This document shows positions 53,278 through 62,897 of a stretch of 64,000 bases of DNA, in pieces. The stretch is from contig NZ_LMFI01000001.1 of the NCBI RefSeq assembly GCF_001426745.1, forward strand, positions 782,000-845,999, in the 5' to 3' direction. The notes beneath the pieces were generated by a model, which was not told where the DNA came from, searched no databases, and was given only the letters and a program-made list of their open reading frames with translations. The translations under genes and the position numbers were made by a program. This DNA comes from Nocardioides sp. Root140. Lineage in GTDB: Bacteria; Actinomycetota; Actinomycetes; Propionibacteriales; Nocardioidaceae. Numbering within the stretch: position 1 is the first letter of the stretch; each line of letters opens with the position of its first letter.

Positions 53278-54116
53278 TGGCGACTCTCACCTCGCTCGGT
53301 ACCTCGTTCGTCAAGGGCCGCCGCGACACCCTCGAGGCGTACGGCGACCAGTTCCTGTTCTACGTGAAGGCACTGAGCTGGACGCCCCGCGCCGTACGCC
53401 GCTATCGCCGCGAGATCTGGAACACCCTGGCCGAGGTCACGTTCGGGGCGGGCGGCCTGACCATGATCGCGGGCACCGTCGGGGTGATCGCGTTCCTGGC
53501 CTTCTTCGCCGGCACGGAAGTCGGCATCCAGGGCTACGCCTCCCTGAGCCAGATCGGCGTCGCCAAGTTCAGCGCGTTCATCTCCGCGTACTTCAACACC
53601 CGCGAGGTGGCCCCCCTGGTCTCCTCGATCGCGCTGGCCGCGACCGTCGGGTGCGGCTACACCGCGCGACTGGGTGCCATGCGCATCTCGGAGGAGATCG
53701 ACGCTCTCGAGGTGATGGGCGTGCCGTCGCTGCCGTTCCTGGTCACCACCCGCATGATCGCGGCCTTCATCGCGGTGATCCCGCTCTACATCGTGGCGCT
53801 CTCGGCGTCCTACCTCTCGCCGCGGCTGATCACGACGCTGATGTACGGCCAGTCGGCGGGCACCTACGACCACTACTTCCTGCAGTTCCTGCCGCCGATC
53901 GACATGCTCTGGTCGTTCTTCAAGCTGCTGTTCCTGGCGATCTCGGTGATCCTGATCCACTGCTACTACGGCTACACCGCCTCGGGCGGCCCCGCCGGTG
54001 TGGGTACGGCGGTCGGCCGCGCGATCCGCACCTCGATCGTCTGGATCGTGGTGGCCGACTTCTTCCTCAGCTTCGCGATCTGGGGTTCGACGACCACGGT
54101 CAGGATCACGGGGTAG
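53277..54116 (+). CDS. YrbEB-type permease subunit, second MCE operon
   Basis: A 279-residue MlaE/YrbE permease, partner of the gene before. FNTREVAPLVSSIALAATVG and RISEEIDALEVMGVP (EExDAL, 139-144) are conserved, with an amphipathic N-terminus. ATG 53277 is coupled to YrbEA; GTG 53274 is also in frame. Confidence 0.93.
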   Translation: MATLTSLGTSFVKGRRDTLEAYGDQFLFYVKALSWTPRAVRRYRREIWNTLAEVTFGAGGLTMIAGTVGVIAFLAFFAGTEVGIQGYASLSQIGVAKFSAFISAYFNTREVAPLVSSIALAATVGCGYTARLGAMRISEEIDALEVMGVPSLPFLVTTRMIAAFIAVIPLYIVALSASYLSPRLITTLMYGQSAGTYDHYFLQFLPPIDMLWSFFKLLFLAISVILIHCYYGYTASGGPAGVGTAVGRAIRTSIVWIVVADFFLSFAIWGSTTTVRITG

Positions 54117-54120
54117 TCGC

Positions 54121-55470
54121 GTGCTTCTGGTCAACCTGCACCACGGCAACGCCGCAGAACACCGGCGGTTGCTGTTCTTCGGCATCGTCTTCCTGACCCT
54201 GCTGGCCACCTTCATCGGCACCTCGATCGCGGTCTACCAGAAGGTCTTCGAACCGGTCACCATGGTCACGATCAAGGCCGACCGGGCCGGGCTGCAGCTC
54301 GCGAAGTTCGGGGACGTGCGGGTCCACGGCGTGCTCGTCGGACAGGTCCGCGGCATCGACCAGGACGGCAAGCAGGCCTCGATCAAGGTCGGCCTCAAGC
54401 CCGACGCGGCCAAGAACATCCCGTCCAACGTCTCCGTGGAGATCCTGCCGACGACGCTGTTCGGCCAGAAGTACATCTCGTTCGTCGACCCCGAGTCCCC
54501 GTCAGGGAAGTCACTCGCGGACGGCGACGTGATCCCCTCCGACCGGGTCGAGACCAACGTCGAGCTCAGCCGCATCCTGGCCGACCTGTTCCCGCTGCTC
54601 CGCTCGGTGCGCCCGGCAGACCTGAACGCGACGCTGAACGCACTGGCCACCGCACTTGCCGGCCGGGGCGAGGAGATCGGCGAGACGATGGACAAGCTGG
54701 GCTCCTACCTCGGCGCCATCGAGAGCCACCTGCCCACGCTGCGCAAGGACCTGATCCTTCTCGGCGAGGTCGCGGAGACCTACTCCATCGCGGCGCCCGA
54801 CCTGATCGACGTGCTGCGCAACGCGACGGTGACCAGCCAGACCGTGCTGGACAACAAGGAGAACCTCGGCACCTTCTTCGCCGACGTCACCGGGCTGGCC
54901 GGCACGACCACGCGCATCCTCCGGGAGAACGAGACCGACCTGATCCGGATGGGCGAGGTCACCGAGCCGCTGCTCAACCTGCTCGCGGTCTACTCCCCGG
55001 AGTTCCCCTGCCTGCTGCGCGGTCTCGACAGGTACGACGACTACCTCGGAGACATGTTCGCCGGCGACCGGGTCAAGCAGTACGTCGAGCTCGGTGCCAC
55101 CCAGTACGCCGGGTACACCAGCGCCGACCGGCCGCAGTACGGCGAGGTCGGCCACGGGCCGTGGTGCGCGGGACTGCCCAACCCGCAGGTGCCCTACCCG
55201 CCCGTGCCCGCCCTCAAGGACGGTGACGACCGCACGCTCGACGACTCACCGACCGCGTTCCTCCAGGACCCGAGCCGGTTGCTCGACCTGCTCGGCATCA
55301 GTGCCACCAGCCGGCGCAACGTGACGATGGGCGAGGTGGGCACCGCCGCCGACCAGAAGATCACCAGCTCGCTGCTGGCCGCCCGCTCGGGCAGTCCGGC
55401 CGACTCCTACGGCTCGATGCCCTCGCTGCTCTACGGTCCGCTGATGCGCGGGGCGGAGGTGTCCTCATGA
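54121..55470 (+). CDS. MceA-type protein, second MCE operon
   Basis: A 449-residue MCE subunit: anchor helix (about 17-40), MCE domain (FGDVRVHGVLVGQVRGI, TTLFGQKYISFVDPE), a long helical domain, and a long Pro-rich tail with YPPVPALKDGDD near residue 365. GTG 54121 is 4 nt after the YrbEB stop; frames from further left overlap it. Longer than the MceA of the first operon. Confidence 0.92.
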   Translation: MLLVNLHHGNAAEHRRLLFFGIVFLTLLATFIGTSIAVYQKVFEPVTMVTIKADRAGLQLAKFGDVRVHGVLVGQVRGIDQDGKQASIKVGLKPDAAKNIPSNVSVEILPTTLFGQKYISFVDPESPSGKSLADGDVIPSDRVETNVELSRILADLFPLLRSVRPADLNATLNALATALAGRGEEIGETMDKLGSYLGAIESHLPTLRKDLILLGEVAETYSIAAPDLIDVLRNATVTSQTVLDNKENLGTFFADVTGLAGTTTRILRENETDLIRMGEVTEPLLNLLAVYSPEFPCLLRGLDRYDDYLGDMFAGDRVKQYVELGATQYAGYTSADRPQYGEVGHGPWCAGLPNPQVPYPPVPALKDGDDRTLDDSPTAFLQDPSRLLDLLGISATSRRNVTMGEVGTAADQKITSSLLAARSGSPADSYGSMPSLLYGPLMRGAEVSS

Positions 55471-56534
55471 GCCGCAACTCGGTCACCATCGCGGCCGGCA
55501 TCAAGCTCGGCATCTTCACCGTGGTCAGCATCCTGGTCACCGGCCTGCTGGCCGCGATCATGGGCAACATCGGCTTCGGTGCGGGGAAGACGTACCAGGC
55601 CGAGTTCACCAGTGCGTCGATGCTCGAGAAGGGTGACGACGTACGCATTGCCGGGGTGTCGGTCGGCGAGGTCAAGGACGTCGAGCACCACGACCGCAAC
55701 CACGCGCTGGTGACCTTCCGGGTCAAGGCCGACGTGCCGATGACCACCTCGACCCGCGCCGAGATCAGGTTCAAGAACCTGGTCGGCGACCGCTACCTCG
55801 CCATCGAGGAGGGCAAGGACGGCGACGCCCCGAAGCTCGACGAGGACTCCACGATCCCGCTCTCGCGGACCAGTCCGGCGCTCGACCTGACCGTGCTGTT
55901 CAACGGGTTCCAGCCGCTGTTCACCGCGCTGAACCCGACCCAGGTCAACGACCTGTCGCTCAACCTCGTGCGCGTGCTGCAGGGTGAGGGCGGCACCGTG
56001 CAGAGCCTGTTGGCCAACACTGCGTCGCTGACCAACAGCCTCGCCGACCGCGACAAGCTGATCGGTGAGGTCATCACGAACCTCAGCCAGACCGCAGACA
56101 CCGTCAACAACCGCTCCGAGCAGTTCACCGAGCTGATCGTCGAGCTGAAGGGCTGGATGACCGACCTGGCGAAGGACCGCAAGACGATCGGCAGCTCCCT
56201 GGACAACATCTCCGACCTCACCGAGGTGGTGGCCGGGCTGCTCAAGGACTCGCGGCCCTGGTTGAAGGCCGACGTGGTCGAGCTCCGCAAGCTCGCGGAG
56301 CTGCTCACCCGCCCGGAGAGCGAGAAGGTGCTCGGAGAGCTGCTCGACCGACTGCCCGAGTCGATGACCGACCAGACCCGCACCGGGACCTACGGCTCCT
56401 GGTACAACTACTACCTCTGCGCCGCCTCCGTGCGGATCCAGCTGCCGGTGCTCAGTGACGTACCGGGCCTGGCCAAGCTCCAGGAGCAGCTCGGCAACTT
56501 CAAGATCAAGTCCAACGCGGCCAGGTGTCAGTGA
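55467..56534 (+). CDS. MceB-type protein, second MCE operon
   Basis: A 355-residue MCE subunit: helix (about 9-32), MCE domain (LEKGDDVRIAGVSVGEVKDV), VGDRYLAIEEG, helical region, and a tail with YLCAASVRIQLP. Overlaps mceA by 4 nt (ATGA) and mceC by 1 nt. Closest in layout to mceB of the first operon. Confidence 0.93.
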   Translation: MSRNSVTIAAGIKLGIFTVVSILVTGLLAAIMGNIGFGAGKTYQAEFTSASMLEKGDDVRIAGVSVGEVKDVEHHDRNHALVTFRVKADVPMTTSTRAEIRFKNLVGDRYLAIEEGKDGDAPKLDEDSTIPLSRTSPALDLTVLFNGFQPLFTALNPTQVNDLSLNLVRVLQGEGGTVQSLLANTASLTNSLADRDKLIGEVITNLSQTADTVNNRSEQFTELIVELKGWMTDLAKDRKTIGSSLDNISDLTEVVAGLLKDSRPWLKADVVELRKLAELLTRPESEKVLGELLDRLPESMTDQTRTGTYGSWYNYYLCAASVRIQLPVLSDVPGLAKLQEQLGNFKIKSNAARCQ

Positions 56535-57517
56535 TGCGCGGCTACAGCGAGCACCAGATCCTGCGTCTGGGGGCGATCACCCTCGTCGTCGCCCTGCTGA
56601 TCGTGGCGGCGGCGTTCAACCTCTCCAAGTTCCCCGGGTTCGGCGGCGACAGCTTCCAGGCCGAGTTCAAGGACGCCAGCGGCCTGCGCAAGGGCAACAT
56701 GGTCCAGGTCGGCGGCATTCGGGCCGGCCGCGTCCAGGACATCGAGCTCAAGGGCGACAAGGTGCTGGTCACCTTCGAGGTCGACCACGGGGTCGAGTTC
56801 GGCAGGGAGAGCCGGGCCTCGGTGCAGGTGCTGAACCTGCTGGGGGAGAAGTACCTCGAGCTCACGCCGGCCGGTCCGGGGCAGCTCGACACCGACGACG
56901 TCATCCCGGTCTCCCGCACCAAGGCCGCCTACGACATCGTCGGGGTGCTGGGCGACCTCACCGACACCACCGCGCGCATCGACATCCCGCAGCTCAAGCA
57001 GGCCCTGAACACGGTGGGCTCGACGATCGAGTCCTCGGGCCCGGAGCTGCAGGCCGCCTTCACCGGCATCTCACGGCTCTCGCAGTCGGTCGCCGGCCGG
57101 GATGCCGAGCTGCAGACCCTCCTCGAGGGCTCGGCGTCGGTCAGCGAGATCCTCGACGACCGCCGCAACGACGTCGTCAAGCTGGTCAAGAACGCCGACC
57201 TCGTCTTCAAGGAGCTGCGCAGTCGCAAGGCCGCCGTGCACCGCCTGCTGGTCAACGCCAGGGTGCTGGCCCGTGAGCTGCGCGGCGTCGTGGTCGACAA
57301 CCAGTCGGAGATCGGACCGGCCCTCAAGGAGGTCGACGACCTGCTGAACTTCCTGACCTCCAAGGAGAAGGAGCTCAAGAACACCCTCGCCGCCTACGGC
57401 CCGTATGCCGACATCCTCGGCAACATCATCGGCACCGGACCCTGGTTCGACGCCTACGTGGTCAACCTGGCCGGCCTGGCCACCGGTGAGTTCAGCCAGG
57501 TAGGGACGGTGAACTGA
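56534..57517 (+). CDS. MceC-type protein, second MCE operon
   Basis: A 327-residue MCE subunit: helix (about 10-28), MCE domain (LRKGNMVQVGGIRAGRVQDI, LLGEKYLELTPAG), helical domain ending FSQVGTVN. It lacks the two C-terminal cysteines of the first operon's MceC. ATG 56534 overlaps mceB; GTG 56525 is also possible. Confidence 0.92.
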   Translation: MRGYSEHQILRLGAITLVVALLIVAAAFNLSKFPGFGGDSFQAEFKDASGLRKGNMVQVGGIRAGRVQDIELKGDKVLVTFEVDHGVEFGRESRASVQVLNLLGEKYLELTPAGPGQLDTDDVIPVSRTKAAYDIVGVLGDLTDTTARIDIPQLKQALNTVGSTIESSGPELQAAFTGISRLSQSVAGRDAELQTLLEGSASVSEILDDRRNDVVKLVKNADLVFKELRSRKAAVHRLLVNARVLARELRGVVVDNQSEIGPALKEVDDLLNFLTSKEKELKNTLAAYGPYADILGNIIGTGPWFDAYVVNLAGLATGEFSQVGTVN

Positions 57518-57518
57518 C

Positions 57519-58709
57519 ATGACCCGTTACCTCAACCCGCGCCTGCTCGCCGTGGTGGTCGCCGTACTCCTGCTGGCCGGCACCTTCATGGCGATCCGCG
57601 GCGACGAGGAGACCAAGACGGTCACCGCCCACTTCCCACGGGCGGTCAGCATCTTCAAGGACACTGACGTCCGCGTGCTCGGGGTGACGGTCGGCAAGGT
57701 CACCGACGTGGTGCCCGAGGGCAACTCGGTGCGCGTCGAGATGCAGTACGACGCCAGCGTGAAGCTGCCCGACGACGCCAAGGCCGTGATCGTCACGCCG
57801 ACCCTGGTGGCCGACCGGTTCGTGCAGCTCACCCCGGCGTACACCTCGGGGGCGGTGATGGCCGACGCCGCCGACATCGCCTTGCCCGACACCGGGGTCC
57901 CGGTCGAGCTCGACCGGATCTACGCCGGGCTGCGCGACCTGACGACCGCGTTGGGGCCGAACGGCGCGAACAAGGACGGCACGCTCAACCACCTGCTCAA
58001 GGTCGCGGACAAGAACCTCAAGGGCAAGGGCAGGCTCGGCAACCAGATGATCAACGACCTGGCCGCGGCGGCGACCACGTTCGGCAACGGCAGCGGTGAC
58101 CTGTTCAAGACCGTGGAGAACCTGGCGAACTTCACCGAGACCCTGGCCGCCAACGACGAGTACGTCGTCGCGTTCATGAAGGACCTCGCCGGCGTGTCCG
58201 CCGACCTGGCCGACGAACGCCAGGAGCTGCAGCAGGCCCTGGCATCGGTGGCCGGTGCGGTCGGCACGGTCGAGAAGTTCATCAAGCGCAACCGGAAGGC
58301 GATCGGCACCGACGTGCGCAAGCTGACCCGGGTGGCAAAGAACATCGCCTCCGAGAAGGACGCGATCGACCTCGCGCTGACCGCCGGCCCCGTGGGCATC
58401 GGGAACCTCGTCCGCGCCTACGACCAGAAGTCCGGATCGATCGGCTCCCGCTTCGGGTTCCAGCAGAACGTGGCCGACTCCGACGGCTTCCTCTGCGCGG
58501 TGATCCAGCAGTCCGAGCTGCCCAAGGCCAGCAAGGACCTCGCCTGCACGCTCTTCAAGACGCTGCTCGAGCCAGTCGTCTCGCAGGCCAACCAGAGCCT
58601 CCCGAGCCGCGGCACCGGAACCAAGGGCGCGAGCCCCGACCAGCAGGTCGCCGACCAGTACGCCGGCGACACCTCGACCACGCTCTCCGACCTGACGGGG
58701 GCCCGATGA
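57519..58709 (+). CDS. MceD-type protein, second MCE operon
   Basis: A 396-residue MCE subunit with a plain membrane anchor (LLAVVVAVLLLAGTFMAI, no lipobox Cys), MCE domain (FKDTDVRVLGVTVGKVTDVV, VADRFVQLTPAY), helical region and a low-complexity tail after about 360. This is the normal MceD layout, in contrast to the first operon. Confidence 0.92.
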   Translation: MTRYLNPRLLAVVVAVLLLAGTFMAIRGDEETKTVTAHFPRAVSIFKDTDVRVLGVTVGKVTDVVPEGNSVRVEMQYDASVKLPDDAKAVIVTPTLVADRFVQLTPAYTSGAVMADAADIALPDTGVPVELDRIYAGLRDLTTALGPNGANKDGTLNHLLKVADKNLKGKGRLGNQMINDLAAAATTFGNGSGDLFKTVENLANFTETLAANDEYVVAFMKDLAGVSADLADERQELQQALASVAGAVGTVEKFIKRNRKAIGTDVRKLTRVAKNIASEKDAIDLALTAGPVGIGNLVRAYDQKSGSIGSRFGFQQNVADSDGFLCAVIQQSELPKASKDLACTLFKTLLEPVVSQANQSLPSRGTGTKGASPDQQVADQYAGDTSTTLSDLTGAR

Positions 58710-60067
58710 TGACCCGGCTCCTGCGTGGACGCATCCTGCTGGCGGTGGTGCTGGCGCTCCTCGTGCTGGTCGCCGGCTGCAAGTTCGACGGCGCCTACGA
58801 CCTGCCGCTGCCGGGCTCCGGTGTCGACGAGGACAAGTCGTTCGAGGTCACCGCCGAGTTCGACGACGTGCTCAACGTCGTACCGCGTTCGCCAGTGATG
58901 GTCGACGACGTCCCGGTCGGGGAGATCACCGACGTGGAGCGGGTCGGGTGGCACGCCAAGGTGACGATGCGCATCCGCGACAACGTCGAGCTGCCCGCCA
59001 ACGCGGTCGCGATGATCCGGCAGACCAGCCTGCTCGGCGAGAAGTACGTCGCCCTCGAGCCGGACCCGGTCAAGCCCCCGGTCGGCCGACTCGGCGACAA
59101 GGACAACATCGCGCGGGCCGACACCGGTCGCAACCCGGAGGTCGAGGAAGTGCTCGGCGCGCTCTCGTTCCTGCTCAGCGGCGGCGGCGTGGCGCAGCTC
59201 GGCACGATCACCACCGAGCTCAACAACGTGATGAACGGTCGCACCGACCGCCTCAAGACCCTGCTCTCCAGCCTGGACTCGGTGGTCGGCACGATCGACG
59301 ACCAGAAGGCCGACATCATCCGGGCCATGGAGTCGCTCAATGGCCTGGCCACCACGCTGAACGACGAACGCGCGGTGATCGGCGACGCCCTCGACGTGAT
59401 GGGCCCGGCGGTCAAGGTGCTGGCCGCGCAGCACGACGAGCTGGTGCAGATGCTGGTCGGCCTCGACGACCTCGGCAAGGTCGGCACCCGGGTCATCGGC
59501 GCCACCAAGGGCAACCTCGTCGCCTCGCTGAAGTCGCTCAAGCCGATCCTGTCGAAGCTCAACGAGGCCGGGAAGTCGTTGCCGGCCGGGCTCTCGCTGA
59601 TGCTGAGCTTCCCGTTCCCCGACGAGGCCCAGGACATCGTCAAGGGCGACTACGGCAACACCGAGATCCGGCTCGACATCAACCTCGAGAACTACCTCAC
59701 CGACGCTCCGATCGTCTCTCTGCCCGACCCCGGGCAGCTGGTGAAGGACCTCCAGAAGTGCCTCGCCAGCGGCAACCTGGGCGGCAAGGACTGCGCCAAG
59801 TTCCTCACCAACCTCGACCTCTTCCGCGAGCTCCGGGCCGCCTGCAAGCTGCCCGCCAACCGGGCCAAGGACGTCTGCAAGATCGTGGCGGTGCTGCCCG
59901 GCGGTGGGATTCCCAGCCTCTCCGACCTGACCGACCTCCTCGGCCTGCCGGGTCTGCCCGACCTTCCGGCGTTGTCCGGGATCCCGGGGCTCCCCGGCCT
60001 GCGCGACGCGGCGACCAGCCCGCAGGAGTCACGCGCGCCGGACATCTACGGGACGGGGCTCTCATGA
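58706..60067 (+). CDS. MceE-type lipoprotein, second MCE operon
   Basis: A 453-residue MCE lipoprotein: leader ending LVLVAGC (lipobox VAGC; Cys about residue 25), then YDLPLPGSGVDED, which is typical after the lipidated Cys in LprK-type proteins. MCE domain (SPVMVDDVPVGEITDVERVG), helical region, and a Pro/Gly/Leu-rich tail (GLPGLPDLPALSGIPGLPGL). Overlaps mceD by 4 nt and mceF by 4 nt. Confidence 0.92.
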   Translation: MMTRLLRGRILLAVVLALLVLVAGCKFDGAYDLPLPGSGVDEDKSFEVTAEFDDVLNVVPRSPVMVDDVPVGEITDVERVGWHAKVTMRIRDNVELPANAVAMIRQTSLLGEKYVALEPDPVKPPVGRLGDKDNIARADTGRNPEVEEVLGALSFLLSGGGVAQLGTITTELNNVMNGRTDRLKTLLSSLDSVVGTIDDQKADIIRAMESLNGLATTLNDERAVIGDALDVMGPAVKVLAAQHDELVQMLVGLDDLGKVGTRVIGATKGNLVASLKSLKPILSKLNEAGKSLPAGLSLMLSFPFPDEAQDIVKGDYGNTEIRLDINLENYLTDAPIVSLPDPGQLVKDLQKCLASGNLGGKDCAKFLTNLDLFRELRAACKLPANRAKDVCKIVAVLPGGGIPSLSDLTDLLGLPGLPDLPALSGIPGLPGLRDAATSPQESRAPDIYGTGLS

Positions 60068-61338
60068 CCCACGGTGTGAAGGTGCGCCTGATCGCCTTCT
60101 GCATCCTCAGTGCAGTCGGCATCGTCTACGTCACCGCGAACTACCTCGGCTTCGTCGACAAGGTGCTGGGGCGAGGCATCACTGTGCACGCCACGCTGCC
60201 CGACTCCGGCGGCCTGTTCGTCGGGAGCGAGGTGACCTACCGCGGCGCCAAGGTCGGCAAGGTCTCCGGCATGCACGTCACCGGAGAGGGCCTCGAGCTC
60301 GACCTCGCCCTCGAGGACGGCACGAAGATCCCGGAGGACTCGGCGTTCTACGTGCACAACCTCTCGGCCGTGGGGGAGCAGTACCTCGACTTCCTGCCCG
60401 AGGACAACGACGGCCCGTACGCCGGAAACGGGTACACGTTCGACGGTGACGCCGACTCGCTGCCGGTCGGTGAGGACGAGGTCCTGGTGGCGTTGAACGC
60501 TTTCGTGGGCTCCGTCGACAAGGAGAGCCTCTCGTCGGTGGTCAAGGAGCTCGGCATCCTCTTCAAGGACACCGCGCCGGCGCTGCAGCAGCTTCTCGAC
60601 GGTGGCACGAAGTTCATCGACGAGGCGGCCCTGCACACCGACGACACGATCCGCCTTCTCGACCAAGGCTTGACCGTGTTGCGCACCCAGAAGGGGCAGA
60701 GCGAGAACATCAAGGCGTTCAGCCGCGACCTGGCCGCGTTGACCGACTCGTTGCGGGGCAGCGACAAGGACCTCCGCACGATCCTCCAGGTCGCACCCGG
60801 GGCCGTCCGCGAGGTCGACGCGCTGCTCAAGGAGCTCGAGCCGACCCTTCCCGTCCTGCTGGCCAATCTCGTCACGACCAACCAGGTCGCGGTCAACCAC
60901 CTGGCCGGCCTCGAGCAGCTGCTCGTCTCGTTCCCCCTGGCCGTGGCGGGCGGCTTCACCGGTACGCCGGGCGACGGTTGGGGACACGTCAACATCCAGC
61001 TCGCGCAGAATCCCGGCCCCTGTCGTGGCGCCGGCTACATGCCCGCCGACCAGTGGCGCCAGGGCAATGACCTGACCGACACCGCGATCTACCCGGCGCG
61101 GTGCCTGGAGCCCGGGAAGTCGGTGCAGCGCAGTCCCATGTACTCGCCCGAGCGCGGCGCCGGCACGAACTCGAGCGGCCGCGCCTACCGTGGCGCCTAC
61201 GACCCGATCACCGGGCTGACCGACGGGGCCGTCGACAAGGACGGCAATCCCGTGTCCGTACATTCACCGAAGAATCTCTCGATCCTCGGTGACGACTCCT
61301 GGAAGTGGCTCCTCGTGGGGCCGGTGGCACAGCAATGA
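60064..61338 (+). CDS. MceF-type protein, second MCE operon
   Basis: A 424-residue MCE subunit: helix (about 8-28), MCE domain (FVGSEVTYRGAKVGKVSGM, LSAVGEQYLDFLPED), helical region and a Cys-containing tail (PGPCRGAGYMP, YPARCLEPG). ATG 60064 overlaps mceE (ATGA); its stop overlaps the first Mam gene (ATGA). Confidence 0.93.
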   Translation: MTHGVKVRLIAFCILSAVGIVYVTANYLGFVDKVLGRGITVHATLPDSGGLFVGSEVTYRGAKVGKVSGMHVTGEGLELDLALEDGTKIPEDSAFYVHNLSAVGEQYLDFLPEDNDGPYAGNGYTFDGDADSLPVGEDEVLVALNAFVGSVDKESLSSVVKELGILFKDTAPALQQLLDGGTKFIDEAALHTDDTIRLLDQGLTVLRTQKGQSENIKAFSRDLAALTDSLRGSDKDLRTILQVAPGAVREVDALLKELEPTLPVLLANLVTTNQVAVNHLAGLEQLLVSFPLAVAGGFTGTPGDGWGHVNIQLAQNPGPCRGAGYMPADQWRQGNDLTDTAIYPARCLEPGKSVQRSPMYSPERGAGTNSSGRAYRGAYDPITGLTDGAVDKDGNPVSVHSPKNLSILGDDSWKWLLVGPVAQQ

Positions 61339-61916
61339 ACCCAGACCAAGTGAACCCGGTCAACCAGTCCCTCGCCCGGACGCTGCGTGTCAACGTCGCG
61401 CTCTATGTGGCCGTGCTGCTCGTCGCGTTCGGCGCCGTACTCGCCGGGGTCTTCCTGGTGTGGCCCGAGGTGCAGGCCGACGACGGCCCCGGTGCGCAGA
61501 ACGTCGCTTCGCAGCCGACCAAGGAGGACGTGCCCGAGGTCGTCTACCACGACGTGCTCACCGCGGCCCGCGCCGAGGCGCTCGCGTTCGTGAACCTCGA
61601 CTACCGCGACATCAGCACGTCCACCGAGGCCGTCCTGAAGGGCGCCACCGGCGGGTTCGCCGACCAGTACGAGGCGTCCGAGAAGGGGTTGCGCACGCTG
61701 ATGAAGCGCAACAGGTCGGTCATGGAGGGCGAGGTGCTCTCGGCCGGCGTGGTGGCCGCCTCCGAGTTCACCGCACGGGTCCTGGTGGCCACCAACGGCA
61801 CGGTGCGCAACAAGAGCACCGGTGGCAAGAAGGTGGAGCGCAACCTGCGGTTGCAACTCGACATGACCAAGTCCGAGGGCCGCTGGCTCGTCAACGACCT
61901 GCAGTTCGTGGGGTGA
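61335..61916 (+). CDS. MCE-associated membrane protein (Mam), first
   Basis: A 193-residue protein with one N-terminal helix (about 20-43) and an extracytoplasmic SnoaL/NTF2-like domain (about 70-193; RAEALAFVNLDYRDISTSTE, GRWLVNDLQFV). This is the Mam/Mas family encoded after mce4 and mce1 in mycobacteria, thought to stabilise the complex. Coupled to mceF (ATGA) and to the next gene (GTGA). Confidence 0.87.
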   Translation: MNPDQVNPVNQSLARTLRVNVALYVAVLLVAFGAVLAGVFLVWPEVQADDGPGAQNVASQPTKEDVPEVVYHDVLTAARAEALAFVNLDYRDISTSTEAVLKGATGGFADQYEASEKGLRTLMKRNRSVMEGEVLSAGVVAASEFTARVLVATNGTVRNKSTGGKKVERNLRLQLDMTKSEGRWLVNDLQFVG

Positions 61917-62764
61917 CCGGGATGCCCGAGAAGAGCTCTCCACGTCGTCCCGTTGGCGGCTCCCGCGTTCCCGCCTCCGCGCCGCGCCGGGTCGCCGGGC
62001 GCTCCGCCCGTCCGGGAACGGACGTGCCCGAGCAGACCGTCCCGACGCCGCTCGTGGGGCCGGATGCGTCCGACGTCGCCGACGCCCCGATCCGGACCGC
62101 CGAGTCGCCCGCCGAGTCGCCCGTCGGGTCGCCGGTCGCGGCTGTCCGGACGGACGAGACCGACCGGACCGACGTACCCCAGCGGCAGCCGGGAGTGCTG
62201 AGCAGCCGCGGCACCACGAAGGTGCTGGCCGGTGTGCTGGCCGTCCTGCTCCTGGTCGGCCTGGGCGAGGTCGTGACCTGGGCCGTGGCCCGCGGCGACT
62301 CCGGGGACTCCGGCAGCAGCGCGGCCGTGCTCGACTTCGGTGAGCCGTACACGGTGACCAAGGAGCCGGTGAAGGTGCCGATGGCCGACTGGCGCGACGC
62401 CACCGACTCGGCGGTCAAGTCGGTCACCGAGATCCTCAACGTGTCCTGGAAGGACTACGACCAGAACCTCGACGACGCGTCGAAGTACATCACCGACCGG
62501 TTCGCGAAGGAGTACTCCGCGACCACCAAGGACACCCGTGACCTGTTCCTCAAGAGCAAGGCGGAGTACGACTTCGCGGTCGTCGGTGCCTCGGTCGTGG
62601 AGGCGCAGCCCGACGAGGTGGCCAGCCTGCTGTTCCTCAACCAGTTCGTCTACAAGGGCGAGGGCAAGCAGCGCACCGGTCCCGAGATCTACCCGGTCCG
62701 GGTGATGGTGCGCATGGTGCGCACCGACTCCGGCTGGAAGATCGACGAGCTGCACGCACTCTGA
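61913..62764 (+). CDS. MCE-associated membrane protein (Mam), second
   Basis: A 283-residue protein: a long Pro/Ser/Arg/Asp-rich cytosolic tail (about 1-95), one helix (about 103-124), then an NTF2-like domain (about 140-283; ADWRDATDSAVKSVTEILNV, DSGWKIDELHAL). GTG 61913 overlaps the previous stop in the GTGA style of this operon; ATG 61922 is the alternative. Last gene of the operon. Confidence 0.85.
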   Translation: MTGMPEKSSPRRPVGGSRVPASAPRRVAGRSARPGTDVPEQTVPTPLVGPDASDVADAPIRTAESPAESPVGSPVAAVRTDETDRTDVPQRQPGVLSSRGTTKVLAGVLAVLLLVGLGEVVTWAVARGDSGDSGSSAAVLDFGEPYTVTKEPVKVPMADWRDATDSAVKSVTEILNVSWKDYDQNLDDASKYITDRFAKEYSATTKDTRDLFLKSKAEYDFAVVGASVVEAQPDEVASLLFLNQFVYKGEGKQRTGPEIYPVRVMVRMVRTDSGWKIDELHAL

Positions 62765-62766
62765 TC

Positions 62767-62782
62767 CGGGACATTCGTCCCG
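62767..62782 (+). terminator. Small hairpin after second MCE operon
   Basis: CGGGAC (62767-62772), loop ATTC, GTCCCG (62777-62782), 3 nt after the stop. A short stem without a T run, so possibly only a partial terminator. Confidence 0.4.
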
Positions 62783-62825
62783 CGTGCTGGACTTTGCGGA
62801 ACAGCCCGGCTAACTTGGGCAAAAC

Positions 62826-62839
62826 TAGAACACGTTCCA
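62826..62839 (+). promoter_or_regulatory. KstR-like operator before the reductase gene
   Basis: TAGAACACGTTCCA fits TnnAACnnGTTnnA at all eight fixed bases. It shares AGAACACGTTC with the site at the second MCE promoter and lies 59 nt before the reductase start. Confidence 0.6.
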
Positions 62840-62897
62840 CCAAGTTGCTCAGGCGAGGCGCTTGAGTCCCGTGCGTCCGGAGGGGAAGGATCAGGCC